A DNA stretch of 21,582 nt from the NCBI GenBank assembly GCA_020434085.1, contig JAGRBM010000364.1, positions 1 to 21,582 of the forward strand. Direction: 5' to 3'. Positions 1 through 6,903 of the stretch are shown one piece after another; positions within the stretch are counted from its first letter, which is position 1; each line of letters opens with the position of its first letter. Below the pieces are notes generated by a model. The model ran no database searches. It was not told where the DNA came from and worked only from the letters and a program-made list of their open reading frames with translations. This DNA comes from Chrysiogenia bacterium. GTDB taxonomy: Bacteria > JAGRBM01. Both the position numbers and the translations under genes were made by a program.

Positions 1-149
1 TCGCCCGCGACGCCGACGCGGTGGTAGTGGGCAGCGCGCTCGTGAGCCGCATTGCCGAGCACGGCAAGTCCGCGGATCTCGAAAAAGTCGTCGAGGGCTT
101 CGTGCGCGAGCTACGCCAGGGCGTCGAGCGCGCCGCGAAAAAACGATAA
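1..149 (+). CDS. trpA: Tryptophan synthase alpha chain, C-terminal fragment
   Basis: This is the 3' end of a gene that begins before the window. It reads in the frame starting at base 3 and stops with TAA at 147-149. The visible residues include ADAVVVGSALVSRI followed by a charged C-terminal helix, as in the last segment of TrpA, where the Gly-Ser pair binds the phosphate of indole-glycerol phosphate. The alpha subunit cleaves that substrate to indole, which passes to TrpB in the cytoplasmic alpha2beta2 complex. Only about 48 residues are visible, so the call rests on this signature; another phosphate-binding TIM barrel is possible but less likely. Confidence 0.82.
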   Translation, partial: ARDADAVVVGSALVSRIAEHGKSADLEKVVEGFVRELRQGVERAAKKR

Positions 150-186
150 AGCGAGGAAGCTGTTGAGCGGGGAAGAAGACACGCAG

Positions 187-1077
187 ATGGAGGTTTCGAA
201 AATGCGGCGCGGGCCGCTCATCGCCGCCATCGCGGCAGGTGCAGTACTGCTCCTTGCCATCGCAGCCTACCTGCTCTCTCCGCGCATCAGCGTTGCAGGG
301 TTCGAAGTCCAGCAGACCCGCGACACCCACTTCAAGTTCTCCCTCAAGCTTGCCATCCAGAATCGCCTGCCCGTGGACATCCGCGTCGATGCCTACGAGT
401 TCTTTCTCGACGTCAACGACGAGCAGCTCGGCCACACCCACCAGAGCGAGCCCACGGAGATCCCCGCATGGGAGACCACCCACGTCACCATCGATGTCGA
501 GGGCTATGAGAAAGACCTTCCCGAGTGGCTCCAGATGGGGCGGCGGATGGCACCGGTCAAGCGTGAGTACGAATACCACTTTCGCGGCTGGGTAAAACTC
601 GGCCGCCCCTTCGGCTTTCACTACAACTTCGATACGCGCGGCAAGTTCCCCGGCTTTGCCATGCCCGACATGGTCTTTGGCAACATCCGGCTGGCCCGGA
701 TGGACCTGTTCAACCCCGAGGTCGACCTCGACGTCAAGTTCGTCAATCCCAACGGAATCGGCATCACCCACAAAAACTTCAAGGCCGACGTACTCATCAA
801 CGGCATCCCGGTTGGAGTCGTCCAAAAGCCAGAACCTGTTTACTACGAACCGCGCGCCGAGCGCGTCGAGACCTTCCGCTTCAAGATGGAGAGCATGCGC
901 GGCGGTGCAGCGATGGTGCAGGTCTTCCTCTCGGGCGGAGAGATCATGCTGCGCCTCAAGGGCAGCGTGGATGTGAGCATGAAGGGGTACGGAGAATTCC
1001 CCTTCGAATTTGACAAAGAAGGACCTGCCCCGATTCAGGCCACAGGGCTCTTTGGCGGGCAGCGACGCGCCCGCTAA
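187..1077 (+). CDS. Membrane-anchored protein with two LEA_2/WHy-type domains
   Basis: The protein has 296 residues from this ATG. Residues 9-30 form one hydrophobic segment after a short basic N-terminus, so it is probably an uncleaved membrane anchor or signal with the rest outside the cytoplasm; there is no lipobox. Two similar beta-rich units follow, about 38-155 and 162-278. The second carries the LEA14/WHy hallmark VNPNGIGI, then a strand resembling VLINGIPVGV; the first has the related IQNRLPVDIRV. These domains are known from desiccation-linked plant proteins and from bacterial envelope proteins of mostly unknown role. The start is uncertain: an in-frame TTG at 163 sits just after GAGGAAG and an ATG at 202 is also possible. 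It follows trpA after 37 bases, so it may be co-transcribed. No function is assigned beyond the fold. Confidence 0.72.
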   Translation: MEVSKMRRGPLIAAIAAGAVLLLAIAAYLLSPRISVAGFEVQQTRDTHFKFSLKLAIQNRLPVDIRVDAYEFFLDVNDEQLGHTHQSEPTEIPAWETTHVTIDVEGYEKDLPEWLQMGRRMAPVKREYEYHFRGWVKLGRPFGFHYNFDTRGKFPGFAMPDMVFGNIRLARMDLFNPEVDLDVKFVNPNGIGITHKNFKADVLINGIPVGVVQKPEPVYYEPRAERVETFRFKMESMRGGAAMVQVFLSGGEIMLRLKGSVDVSMKGYGEFPFEFDKEGPAPIQATGLFGGQRRAR

Positions 1078-1094
1078 GCACGCGGCAGGCGCCT

Positions 1095-1124
1095 TTGACT
1101 CCGGGCCGCGCGGCTACCTAGACT
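1095..1124 (+). promoter_or_regulatory. Candidate sigma70-type promoter for the small Cys/His-rich gene
   Basis: TTGACT at 1095-1100 matches five of six bases of the -35 consensus. After an 18-base spacer, TAGACT at 1119-1124 matches four of six of the -10. It lies in the 156-base gap after the LEA_2 gene and would give a leader of about 100 bases. Predicted by eye only. Confidence 0.4.
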
Positions 1125-1233
1125 TTTCACGCAATCGATAGCGGGCAAGACACGTGGGCCGCGACGCGAACAAGGCGAGTGCCGGGCGCGCCGGGTGCTT
1201 GCGGATTCACCAGGCATCGCATCAGGGGATTGA

Positions 1234-1506
1234 ATGAAGGGCAAGATCAACGGAAACGCTGCGAAGGACGGGCGCGTGCTCGGCGTGCTGACGATGAAGC
1301 CCGTCCCCATGCCGGTTCAGTTTACCGTGGAAGAAGTGACGGCGCATCGTCACTTCGATTGCGCCCAGTATGACGAGTGCCTCGACCTGGCGGTCCGGAA
1401 AAAATGGGCCAACTTTACCTGCAGGGAATGCCCGATCTGGGACTTTCACAAGAAGAGCCAGGATGATCCCGAATCGGATCCTTCTTCGGGCCTGATCGGC
1501 GAGTAA
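1234..1506 (+). CDS. Small Cys/His-rich protein, possible metal-binding, function unknown
   Basis: The product has 90 residues and I do not recognise a named function. Its core at residues 38-66 has His38, His40, Cys43, Cys49, Cys63 and Cys66, arranged as HRHFDC-x5-C-x13-CRECP. This looks able to bind a metal or to form disulfides. No signal peptide or membrane segment is visible, so it is probably cytoplasmic, which favours metal binding. The C-terminal 20 residues are acidic and probably disordered. The ATG is preceded by AGGGG with a 6-base spacing, which supports this start. It converges on tatA with only 6 bases between the two stop codons. Confidence 0.7.
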   Translation: MKGKINGNAAKDGRVLGVLTMKPVPMPVQFTVEEVTAHRHFDCAQYDECLDLAVRKKWANFTCRECPIWDFHKKSQDDPESDPSSGLIGE

Positions 1507-1512
1507 GCCCGC

Positions 1513-1734
1513 TCAGGTGCGCGGCTCGTCGCCTTCCTCATCCTCTTCAGCATCTTTCTCGCTCTGGGCCTGCTCGCTGGCATTGCGGAAGTTCCGGATC
1601 GCTTTTCCAAGGGCTTCGGCCACCTGCGGGATCTTTTTGCCGCCAAAAAACAGCGTCACGATTCCCAGAATCACCACGGCCTCGGTCACACCGATTGTCA
1701 CGGCTTCCATGAATACTACGGGCTGCGTTTCCAT
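1513..1734 (-). CDS. tatA: Twin-arginine translocase subunit TatA
   Basis: TatA polymerises with TatBC to move folded proteins across the inner membrane. The 73-residue product has a short periplasmic N-terminus, one membrane helix (about residues 10-28), the Phe-Gly hinge inside TLFFGGKKIPQ, an amphipathic helix (VAEALGKAIRNFR) and a very acidic tail, the classic TatA layout. Membrane-helix length and the hinge favour TatA/E over TatB. The longer open frame upstream lies inside mltD and was discarded; the chosen ATG is preceded by AGGAAG, which overlaps the mltD stop. It is 8 bases after mltD, so the two are probably co-transcribed. No tatC is in the window. A second ATG at 1710 is a less likely start. 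Confidence 0.9.
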   Translation of the reverse strand: METQPVVFMEAVTIGVTEAVVILGIVTLFFGGKKIPQVAEALGKAIRNFRNASEQAQSEKDAEEDEEGDEPRT

Positions 1735-1742
1735 CGGATTGC

Positions 1743-3581
1743 TCACTTCCTGGGGACGCGGAGCTGGAGTTCCTGCCCCGGCTTGATTGTCCGCCAATCG
1801 ACCTTCGGATTCCAGGTCTGGAAATCCTGGAATGCGACGCCGTGCTTCTTGGCAATGCCCCACCCGGTATCGCCGCGCCGAACCTTGTATTTCACAGTGG
1901 TGAGCTGCGCGGCGATGGCGGCGTCGTCCTTGACGCGCACGCGGGTGGTATCCTTGAAAGCCTCGGCGCTGTCTTCCGGCAAATACACGGTGATCACGTC
2001 ACCGGGCATGATGCGATTGCCGCCGGGGATCTCGTTCCAGCGCTTGATGTCGCTGATGGTCACTCCGAAGCGCCGCGAAACCGACCAGAGGGAGTCGCCG
2101 CGCTCGACCACGTGGAGAAGCTCGGCATAGCCCTTGGGCGTCTTGTATTCCGTGTTCTGCAGCATCCGGCTGGCGCTGGCGAGCCGCGCCGGCGGTTTCT
2201 TGGGCTTGGTGCCCGGGCGCACCGGGATCTGGATCGTCTGCCCCGCGCGCAGGTAGCGACCGATCCGGTTGAGGCGCTTAATCGCCCACTGATCGGTCTG
2301 ATACATGTAGGCGAGCTGCGAGAGGGTCTCGCCCTTTCGCACCTTGTGAGTCAGGAAGGTCCGCGACTTGCCCTTGTTGAGCTTCTCGAAGTTCTCGGCA
2401 AAGAGCGCGCTCTTGCCTTTGGGGATGCGCACCTCGTAGTGGCTGCCCTCTGGCGGCGTGAACCAGCGTCGGTAGTGGGGATTTAGGTCGTGGATCGTCT
2501 GGTACGACTCGTCCACTGCCTTGGCAAGGATCGCCAGGTCCGTCGAGGGCGGCACTTCCACCGTCTCGTATTCGTAGGCCTCTTCGGGCTCAATTCCCAC
2601 AAATCCAAAGCGCTCGGGGGCCTTGGCCAGAATCATTGCTGCCAGCATCTTGGGGACGTATTCGCGGGTCTCACTGCGCAGGTAGCGATGGTTGAGCAGC
2701 TCCCAGAATGTGGTCACGTTGTAGCGCGCCAGTCCGCGACGGATCTTACCGCCGCCTGCGTTGTAGGCCGCCGCCGCCAGATACCAGCTTCCGAATTCAT
2801 CGTGCAGGTCGCGCAGGTGGCGTGCCGCCGCGCGGGTGGCCTTGACCGGGTCTCGCCGCTCGTCCGTCCACCAGTTGACGTGCAGGTCGTACATGCGGCC
2901 GGTGGCCCGCATGAACTGCCAGGGCCCCACCGCCCGCGCGCGTGAATAGGCGCGCGTGGAAAACCCGCTCTCGATCATGGCCAGGTAAACCAGGTCCCTG
3001 GGCACGCCTTCTTCTTCGAGAATTCTCTCGAACATCCCCTGCCAGCGCGGCAGGCGGGCCAGCCACTTGTTGAAATGTTTTTGCCCCTTGCCGGTGAAGT
3101 AGAGAATCCAGCGCTCGACATGGGAGTTGAGCAGCATCGGAATGTAGTCGTCGGGCACCTTCTCGCCCTCGGGCGGGATGCCGCGGTAGATGACCAGATC
3201 GTCGATCTGCTCACCGAGTTCGGCGTCGGGCTGCGAGAAAAATCCCTCCAGCCGCGACAGGATCTGCTCGTTCTCTTCCGGGGTGACCTCGGGCAAGTCA
3301 CTGGGAAGATCCGGGATGAGCTCCAGCTCCCCGGCCATGGCCTCGTTGATCTCGCCCTGGTCCTCTTCGGTGGAGACCTCCGCAGCCGCCGCCTCCGCGG
3401 AATCGGCCTCATCGGCTGCTTCTGCTTCCGTGATCGCGCCGGGTTCGCCTGTAGCGGCCTGTGCAACGGCATCCCCGGCAACAGGGCACTCACAGGGGCA
3501 ATCGGGACAGCCGAAAACCCCGGCGCAGGCGCTCAGATTCAGGACAAGACACAGGCAGACAAAAGTTCGAAAGTTCAGCAT
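1743..3581 (-). CDS. mltD: Membrane-bound lytic murein transglycosylase D-like lipoprotein with LysM repeats
   Basis: The enzyme cleaves the MurNAc-GlcNAc bond of peptidoglycan to 1,6-anhydro products. Of 612 residues, 1-19 form a lipoprotein signal with lipobox LSAC (lipid-attached Cys19). Residues 20-32 hold five more or less clustered Cys, and about 37-105 are an Ala/Glu-rich linker. The family-1 SLT domain spans about 180-320, with catalytic Glu204 in AMIESGF and the downstream AVGPWQFM and AAAYNAG motifs. A linking segment (338-389) follows, then three LysM domains at about 412-455, 489-534 and 564-609 that would bind glycan. Length and order match MltD with an extra LysM. A serine follows the lipobox region only as LSAC itself, so outer-membrane sorting is inferred from the family. 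The Shine-Dalgarno signal is weak. Confidence 0.93.
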   Translation of the reverse strand: MLNFRTFVCLCLVLNLSACAGVFGCPDCPCECPVAGDAVAQAATGEPGAITEAEAADEADSAEAAAAEVSTEEDQGEINEAMAGELELIPDLPSDLPEVTPEENEQILSRLEGFFSQPDAELGEQIDDLVIYRGIPPEGEKVPDDYIPMLLNSHVERWILYFTGKGQKHFNKWLARLPRWQGMFERILEEEGVPRDLVYLAMIESGFSTRAYSRARAVGPWQFMRATGRMYDLHVNWWTDERRDPVKATRAAARHLRDLHDEFGSWYLAAAAYNAGGGKIRRGLARYNVTTFWELLNHRYLRSETREYVPKMLAAMILAKAPERFGFVGIEPEEAYEYETVEVPPSTDLAILAKAVDESYQTIHDLNPHYRRWFTPPEGSHYEVRIPKGKSALFAENFEKLNKGKSRTFLTHKVRKGETLSQLAYMYQTDQWAIKRLNRIGRYLRAGQTIQIPVRPGTKPKKPPARLASASRMLQNTEYKTPKGYAELLHVVERGDSLWSVSRRFGVTISDIKRWNEIPGGNRIMPGDVITVYLPEDSAEAFKDTTRVRVKDDAAIAAQLTTVKYKVRRGDTGWGIAKKHGVAFQDFQTWNPKVDWRTIKPGQELQLRVPRK

Positions 3582-3691
3582 TCAGTTGGTCTCAGGAGTA
3601 GCTCTGGCGGCAGGATCGATTCTTCGAGGATGTTTCCGGGAGCCGCCGCGATCGGTCCGGCCCCTCTGGCGCCCTGGATGCCCTCACCCAG

Positions 3692-3707
3692 ATGGCAAGT
3701 TTGCCAT
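3692..3707. repeat. Inverted repeat in the mltD-mutS2 divergent region, operator-like
   Basis: ATGGCAA and TTGCCAT form a perfect 7-base inverted repeat separated by GT. It overlaps the proposed -10 to +1 region of the mltD promoter, where a repressor could act. No T-run follows in either direction, so it is not a terminator. No regulator gene is adjacent. Confidence 0.4.
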
Positions 3708-3734
3708 TCTAGCGGCGGGACAAGTGGGAAGCAA
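3706..3734 (-). promoter_or_regulatory. Candidate sigma70-type promoter for mltD-tatA
   Basis: Read on the minus strand, TTGCTT (3734-3729) is followed by exactly 17 bases and TAGAAT (3711-3706), a five-of-six -10 match. Transcription would begin near 3699, giving a leader of about 118 bases before the mltD ATG. Predicted by eye; the -35 match is only moderate. Confidence 0.4.
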
Positions 3735-3790
3735 AAACAGCGCCTGCGGGGCTGCAACGGGCTCGCGAAGGGGCTATCCTCCGCCGCGCA

Positions 3791-6157
3791 ATGACGAATG
3801 CCGCACACAACAGCCTGCTCAACCTCGAATGGCCCACCCTACTGGGGCGCCTGGCCGAGCTGACCCAGACCGACGAGGGCGCGCGCCGCGCCGCCGGCCT
3901 GCCCATCGACCTGGCCCCCGACGAGATCCGCGCCTCGCTCACGCTGGTGACCGAGGCCATGCACCTGCTCGCTTCGGGAGCGGCGCCGGGGCTCTCGGGT
4001 GCCGCGCCACTCGACACCGAGCTCGGACGCGCCCGCCGCGGCGCCACGCTTGAGGGCGAAGACCTCTGGCGCATTCTTCAGAGCGAGCGCATCGCCTGCG
4101 AGGCGCACGAGACGATCACCGCAATGGCCGGCGAAGTGCCCGCACTTGCGACGCGCGCCCAGGAGCTGGGTATCAGCCGCGATTTCATTTCCCGTCTGGA
4201 ACGCTCGGTCGATGCCGAGGGTGAGATTCTCGATACCGCCAGCGCCACGCTATCGGGCCTGCGACGTGACGTGCGAGGCCGCGCCGACGGTATTCGCCGC
4301 CGCATCGAGGGGATCCTCAGCGATGAAAAATACCAGTCCTTCCTGCAGGATGACTTCTGGACCCTGCGAGAGAACCGCTACGTCGTCCCCCTGAAAATGG
4401 GTGCGCAGGCCCAGATCGACGGCATCGTCCACGACACCTCGAACACCGGGCACACCGTGTTTCTCGAACCGCGCGAGATCATCGACGCCAACAACCGCCT
4501 CAAGATGGCCGAGAGCGAGCTCGCCGAGGAAGAGCTGCGCGTGCGGCAGGAACTCTCTGACCGAGTGCGCGCCCGCGCCGACGAAATCGAGTCCGGCGCG
4601 AAGTTCCTGCTGGAGTTTGACGTGCTGCTGGCCAAGGGGCGGCTCTGCATCGCCCTGGACGCCCACGCACCCGAGCTTTCCGAGAGCGGCGCGCTGGAGC
4701 TGCGCGGCCTGGGTCACCCGCTCCTGCTGCTCGATCAGGACAAGGTCATCACCAACGACGTGAAGGTCGGGAGTGATTCGCACCTGCTGGTTGTCTCGGG
4801 TCCCAATGCAGGCGGCAAGACGGTGCTGCTCAAGTCCTTGGCGCTGGCGGCGCTCATGGTCAAAGCCGGCCTGCCCATCGCCGCCGAGGAAGGATCGCGC
4901 ATTCCGGTCTATGACCGGGTCTTTGCCGACATTGGCGACGCCCAGTCGCTCGCCGCGCATCTTTCGAGCTTTACCGGCCACCTCACCCAGATCACCCACA
5001 TCCTCGCCGAGGTCAGCCCCCATTCGCTGGTCATTCTCGACGAAGTGATGAGCGGCACCGCCCCCACCGAGGGCGCGGCCCTGGCGCGCGCGCTGCTCGA
5101 GCACTTCGCGGCGAAGGCGGGCCTGGTGGTCGCGTCGACCCACTACGATGAAGTCAAAGCCATGGCCGAGAGCGATGAGCGCCACGTGGGGCTCTCGATG
5201 GCGATCGACCCCACGACGCTGCGTCCGACCTATCACGTGCAGGAAGGCGCCGCCGCCCGCTCGCTGGCCTTTGAAGCCGCCCGGCAGATCGGCCTTCCCG
5301 CCGATGTGCTCGAGCGCGCGCGCGAGCTGTTGAGCCCTGAAAAGCGCGAGGAGTTCACCCAGCTCGAGCGCCTTGAAGCCGAGGCCCGCCGCATCGAAAG
5401 CGTGCGCAAACAGAGCGAGACTCAGCTTGCCGAGGCCAACCGCAAGAAGCGCGACTATGAGGCGAAGCTCGAAAAGCTCAAGGAGCGAGGCGACAAGGCG
5501 ATCCTTTCCGAGGCACAGGCCCTGCGCGAGGAGATCTCGGCGGCTCGTGCGGCCCTGCGGCAGGTGCGTCGCGCAATCCGCATGGGCTCTGCTGCAGAGG
5601 GCGAAGACGCCCTTGCCGGCGCGCTCGAGCGTGCTGAGCAGCTCGCCGATTCGGCGAAGACTGAAGAGAGCGGCGGCGGAGAGCGCGTCGACTGGTCACA
5701 GGCCAGTATCGGCGATCCGGTACGTCTTGCCGGCACCACCCAGGCGGGGACGCTGGTGGAGCTTCCCGATTCGCGCGGGCGCGCCCGCGTCGAAGTCGGC
5801 GGAAACCGCATGGTGGTCGATGCCGCGCGCCTGGAAGCCGCCAGCGCGCCACGCAAGGCGCCCGAGGTGCTCACCACCGCGGGCGTCGTCTACGAAACGC
5901 CCCAGGGCAGCGCGCGCACCCTGGACCTTCGCGGCGAGCGCGAGGAAGAGGCGCTCGAATCGCTGACCCGCTTCCTCGACCAGGCCGTGCTATCCAACCT
6001 CAACGAAGTCATCGTCATTCACGGCCACGGCGAGGGCATTCTCAAGCGGGCGGTGCGCGAGCAGCTCAAGCGCTCACCCTATGTTTCCGACTTCCGCCCG
6101 GGAGGCCGCGGCGAGGGAGGCGACGGCGTTTCCGTCGTGACGCTTCGAGCCTCCTGA
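3791..6157 (+). CDS. mutS2: MutS2-family ATPase with C-terminal Smr domain
   Basis: The protein has 788 residues, the usual MutS2 length, and lacks the mismatch-recognition domains of MutS1. The core/lever region is residues 1-320, the ABC-type ATPase about 320-510, a coiled coil about 515-625, a beta-rich linker 633-700 and the Smr domain 708-788. Visible motifs are Walker A GPNAGGKT (337-344), Walker B LVILDE (413-418), STHYDE (449-454), and LDLRG plus HGHGEG in Smr, a nuclease-type domain. Relatives suppress recombination or rescue collided ribosomes. Several ATPase motifs differ from the usual family form (see findings). No clear Shine-Dalgarno lies close to the ATG; the nearest purine run ends about 18 bases upstream. 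It is divergent from mltD and single in its transcription unit. Confidence 0.93.
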   Translation: MTNAAHNSLLNLEWPTLLGRLAELTQTDEGARRAAGLPIDLAPDEIRASLTLVTEAMHLLASGAAPGLSGAAPLDTELGRARRGATLEGEDLWRILQSERIACEAHETITAMAGEVPALATRAQELGISRDFISRLERSVDAEGEILDTASATLSGLRRDVRGRADGIRRRIEGILSDEKYQSFLQDDFWTLRENRYVVPLKMGAQAQIDGIVHDTSNTGHTVFLEPREIIDANNRLKMAESELAEEELRVRQELSDRVRARADEIESGAKFLLEFDVLLAKGRLCIALDAHAPELSESGALELRGLGHPLLLLDQDKVITNDVKVGSDSHLLVVSGPNAGGKTVLLKSLALAALMVKAGLPIAAEEGSRIPVYDRVFADIGDAQSLAAHLSSFTGHLTQITHILAEVSPHSLVILDEVMSGTAPTEGAALARALLEHFAAKAGLVVASTHYDEVKAMAESDERHVGLSMAIDPTTLRPTYHVQEGAAARSLAFEAARQIGLPADVLERARELLSPEKREEFTQLERLEAEARRIESVRKQSETQLAEANRKKRDYEAKLEKLKERGDKAILSEAQALREEISAARAALRQVRRAIRMGSAAEGEDALAGALERAEQLADSAKTEESGGGERVDWSQASIGDPVRLAGTTQAGTLVELPDSRGRARVEVGGNRMVVDAARLEAASAPRKAPEVLTTAGVVYETPQGSARTLDLRGEREEEALESLTRFLDQAVLSNLNEVIVIHGHGEGILKRAVREQLKRSPYVSDFRPGGRGEGGDGVSVVTLRAS

Positions 6158-6178
6158 TCTCTTTGCCAAGCTCCAAAG

Positions 6179-6213
6179 AAAAAGCCCCCCACCGGAAGGT
6201 GGAGGGCTTTTTT
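6179..6213. terminator. Bidirectional rho-independent terminator between mutS2 and rplQ
   Basis: Arms 6179-6193 and 6198-6212 pair over 15 positions with one C-A mismatch around a GGAA loop. The stem has an A-run on its left and a T-run on its right (6208-6213), so it can end transcripts from both sides: mutS2 on the plus strand and the ribosomal operon on the minus strand. It sits 22 bases after the mutS2 stop and 20 bases beyond the rplQ stop. Confidence 0.93.
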
Positions 6214-6232
6214 GATTGTCTGAGTCGGCGCC

Positions 6233-6868
6233 TTATTCGGGCTTCTTCTCTTCCTCGGCGGGAGCTTCCTCGGCACTTGCCTCTGCGGCGGGTGCTTCGG
6301 TCACTTCGGCCTCGGCCTGCGTGGCGGGCGCAGCTTCGACTTCCTCGGTCGCTTCGGTGCTGGCTGCTGCTTCTTCAGCGGCGGCTTCGACCTTGGCATC
6401 CTCGGCGGCTTCCTTTTTGGTGGAAGGCTTAGAAGCGGCACTCTGCGTTTTCTTCGGAGCGCCGCGCTTCTTCTTGCTGCTCTTGGGAAGCGCTTCTTCA
6501 ACGAATTCCACGCGGGCCAGCGGAGCGTTGTCGCCCTTGCGGAAGCCCAGCTTGATGATGCGGGTGTAGCCGCCCTCACGCTCGGCATAGCGCGGCGCAA
6601 TCGTGTCGAAGAGCTTCGACACGCTGTTGCGGCTGCGCAGGCGGTCATAGGCGCGGCGGCGCTGCGTGTGCTCCACGACGCCGGTGTCGGCAACACCTTC
6701 CTTGCCGAGCGTCACGATGCGGTCGGCATGGCGGCGCAGTTCCTTCGCCTTGGTTTCGGTGGTGGTGATCGCCTCATGCTCAATCAGCGAATTGAGCATG
6801 TTGCGCCACATGGCCTTGCGGTGGCTCGAAGTACGGCCAAATTTACTTACGTCTCTACGATGTCGCAT
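6233..6868 (-). CDS. rplQ: 50S ribosomal protein L17 with long charged C-terminal tail
   Basis: Residues 1-125 are a standard L17, beginning MRHRRDVSKFGRTSSHR and containing GGYTRIIKLGFRKGDNAP; L17 lies near the peptide exit of the large subunit. The product is 211 residues, whereas most L17 are about 120-130. The extra part is a Lys-rich stretch (about 128-152) and then an Ala/Glu-rich acidic tail (about 153-211). There is also a small insertion around residues 58-70. It is the last gene of the long minus-strand operon and is followed by the terminator. GGGAG lies 8 bases before the ATG, just after a small hairpin. Confidence 0.97.
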   Translation of the reverse strand: MRHRRDVSKFGRTSSHRKAMWRNMLNSLIEHEAITTTETKAKELRRHADRIVTLGKEGVADTGVVEHTQRRRAYDRLRSRNSVSKLFDTIAPRYAEREGGYTRIIKLGFRKGDNAPLARVEFVEEALPKSSKKKRGAPKKTQSAASKPSTKKEAAEDAKVEAAAEEAAASTEATEEVEAAPATQAEAEVTEAPAAEASAEEAPAEEEKKPE

Positions 6869-6880
6869 GACAATGCTCCC

Positions 6881-6897
6881 GGGGGAATCCGTCCCCC
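6881..6897 (-). promoter_or_regulatory. Small hairpin in the rpoA-rplQ gap
   Basis: GGGGGA and TCCCCC form a perfect 6-base stem with a 5-base loop in the 35-base gap between rpoA and rplQ. It lies directly next to the rplQ Shine-Dalgarno GGGAG. No T-run follows, so it is not a terminator. It might affect translation or RNA processing. Confidence 0.4.
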
Positions 6898-6903
6898 AAA
6901 TAA

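Noticed and set aside
52-186. Upstream start for the LEA_2 gene inside trpA
   Set aside because: The extra 45 codons overlap trpA in another frame and are Ser/Arg/Ala-rich without structure; starts at 163, 187 or 202 are more credible.
1468-1490. CCCGAA/TTCGGG inverted repeat as a terminator for the small Cys gene
   Set aside because: It lies within the coding sequence, has a long loop and no T-run on either strand.
1735-1863. Longer N-terminus for tatA
   Set aside because: The extra 43 codons overlap the end of mltD in another frame; TatA proteins start just before the membrane helix.
4250-5236. 328-codon open frame on the minus strand inside mutS2
   Set aside because: Antisense to the conserved ATPase core of mutS2 and without any motif of its own.
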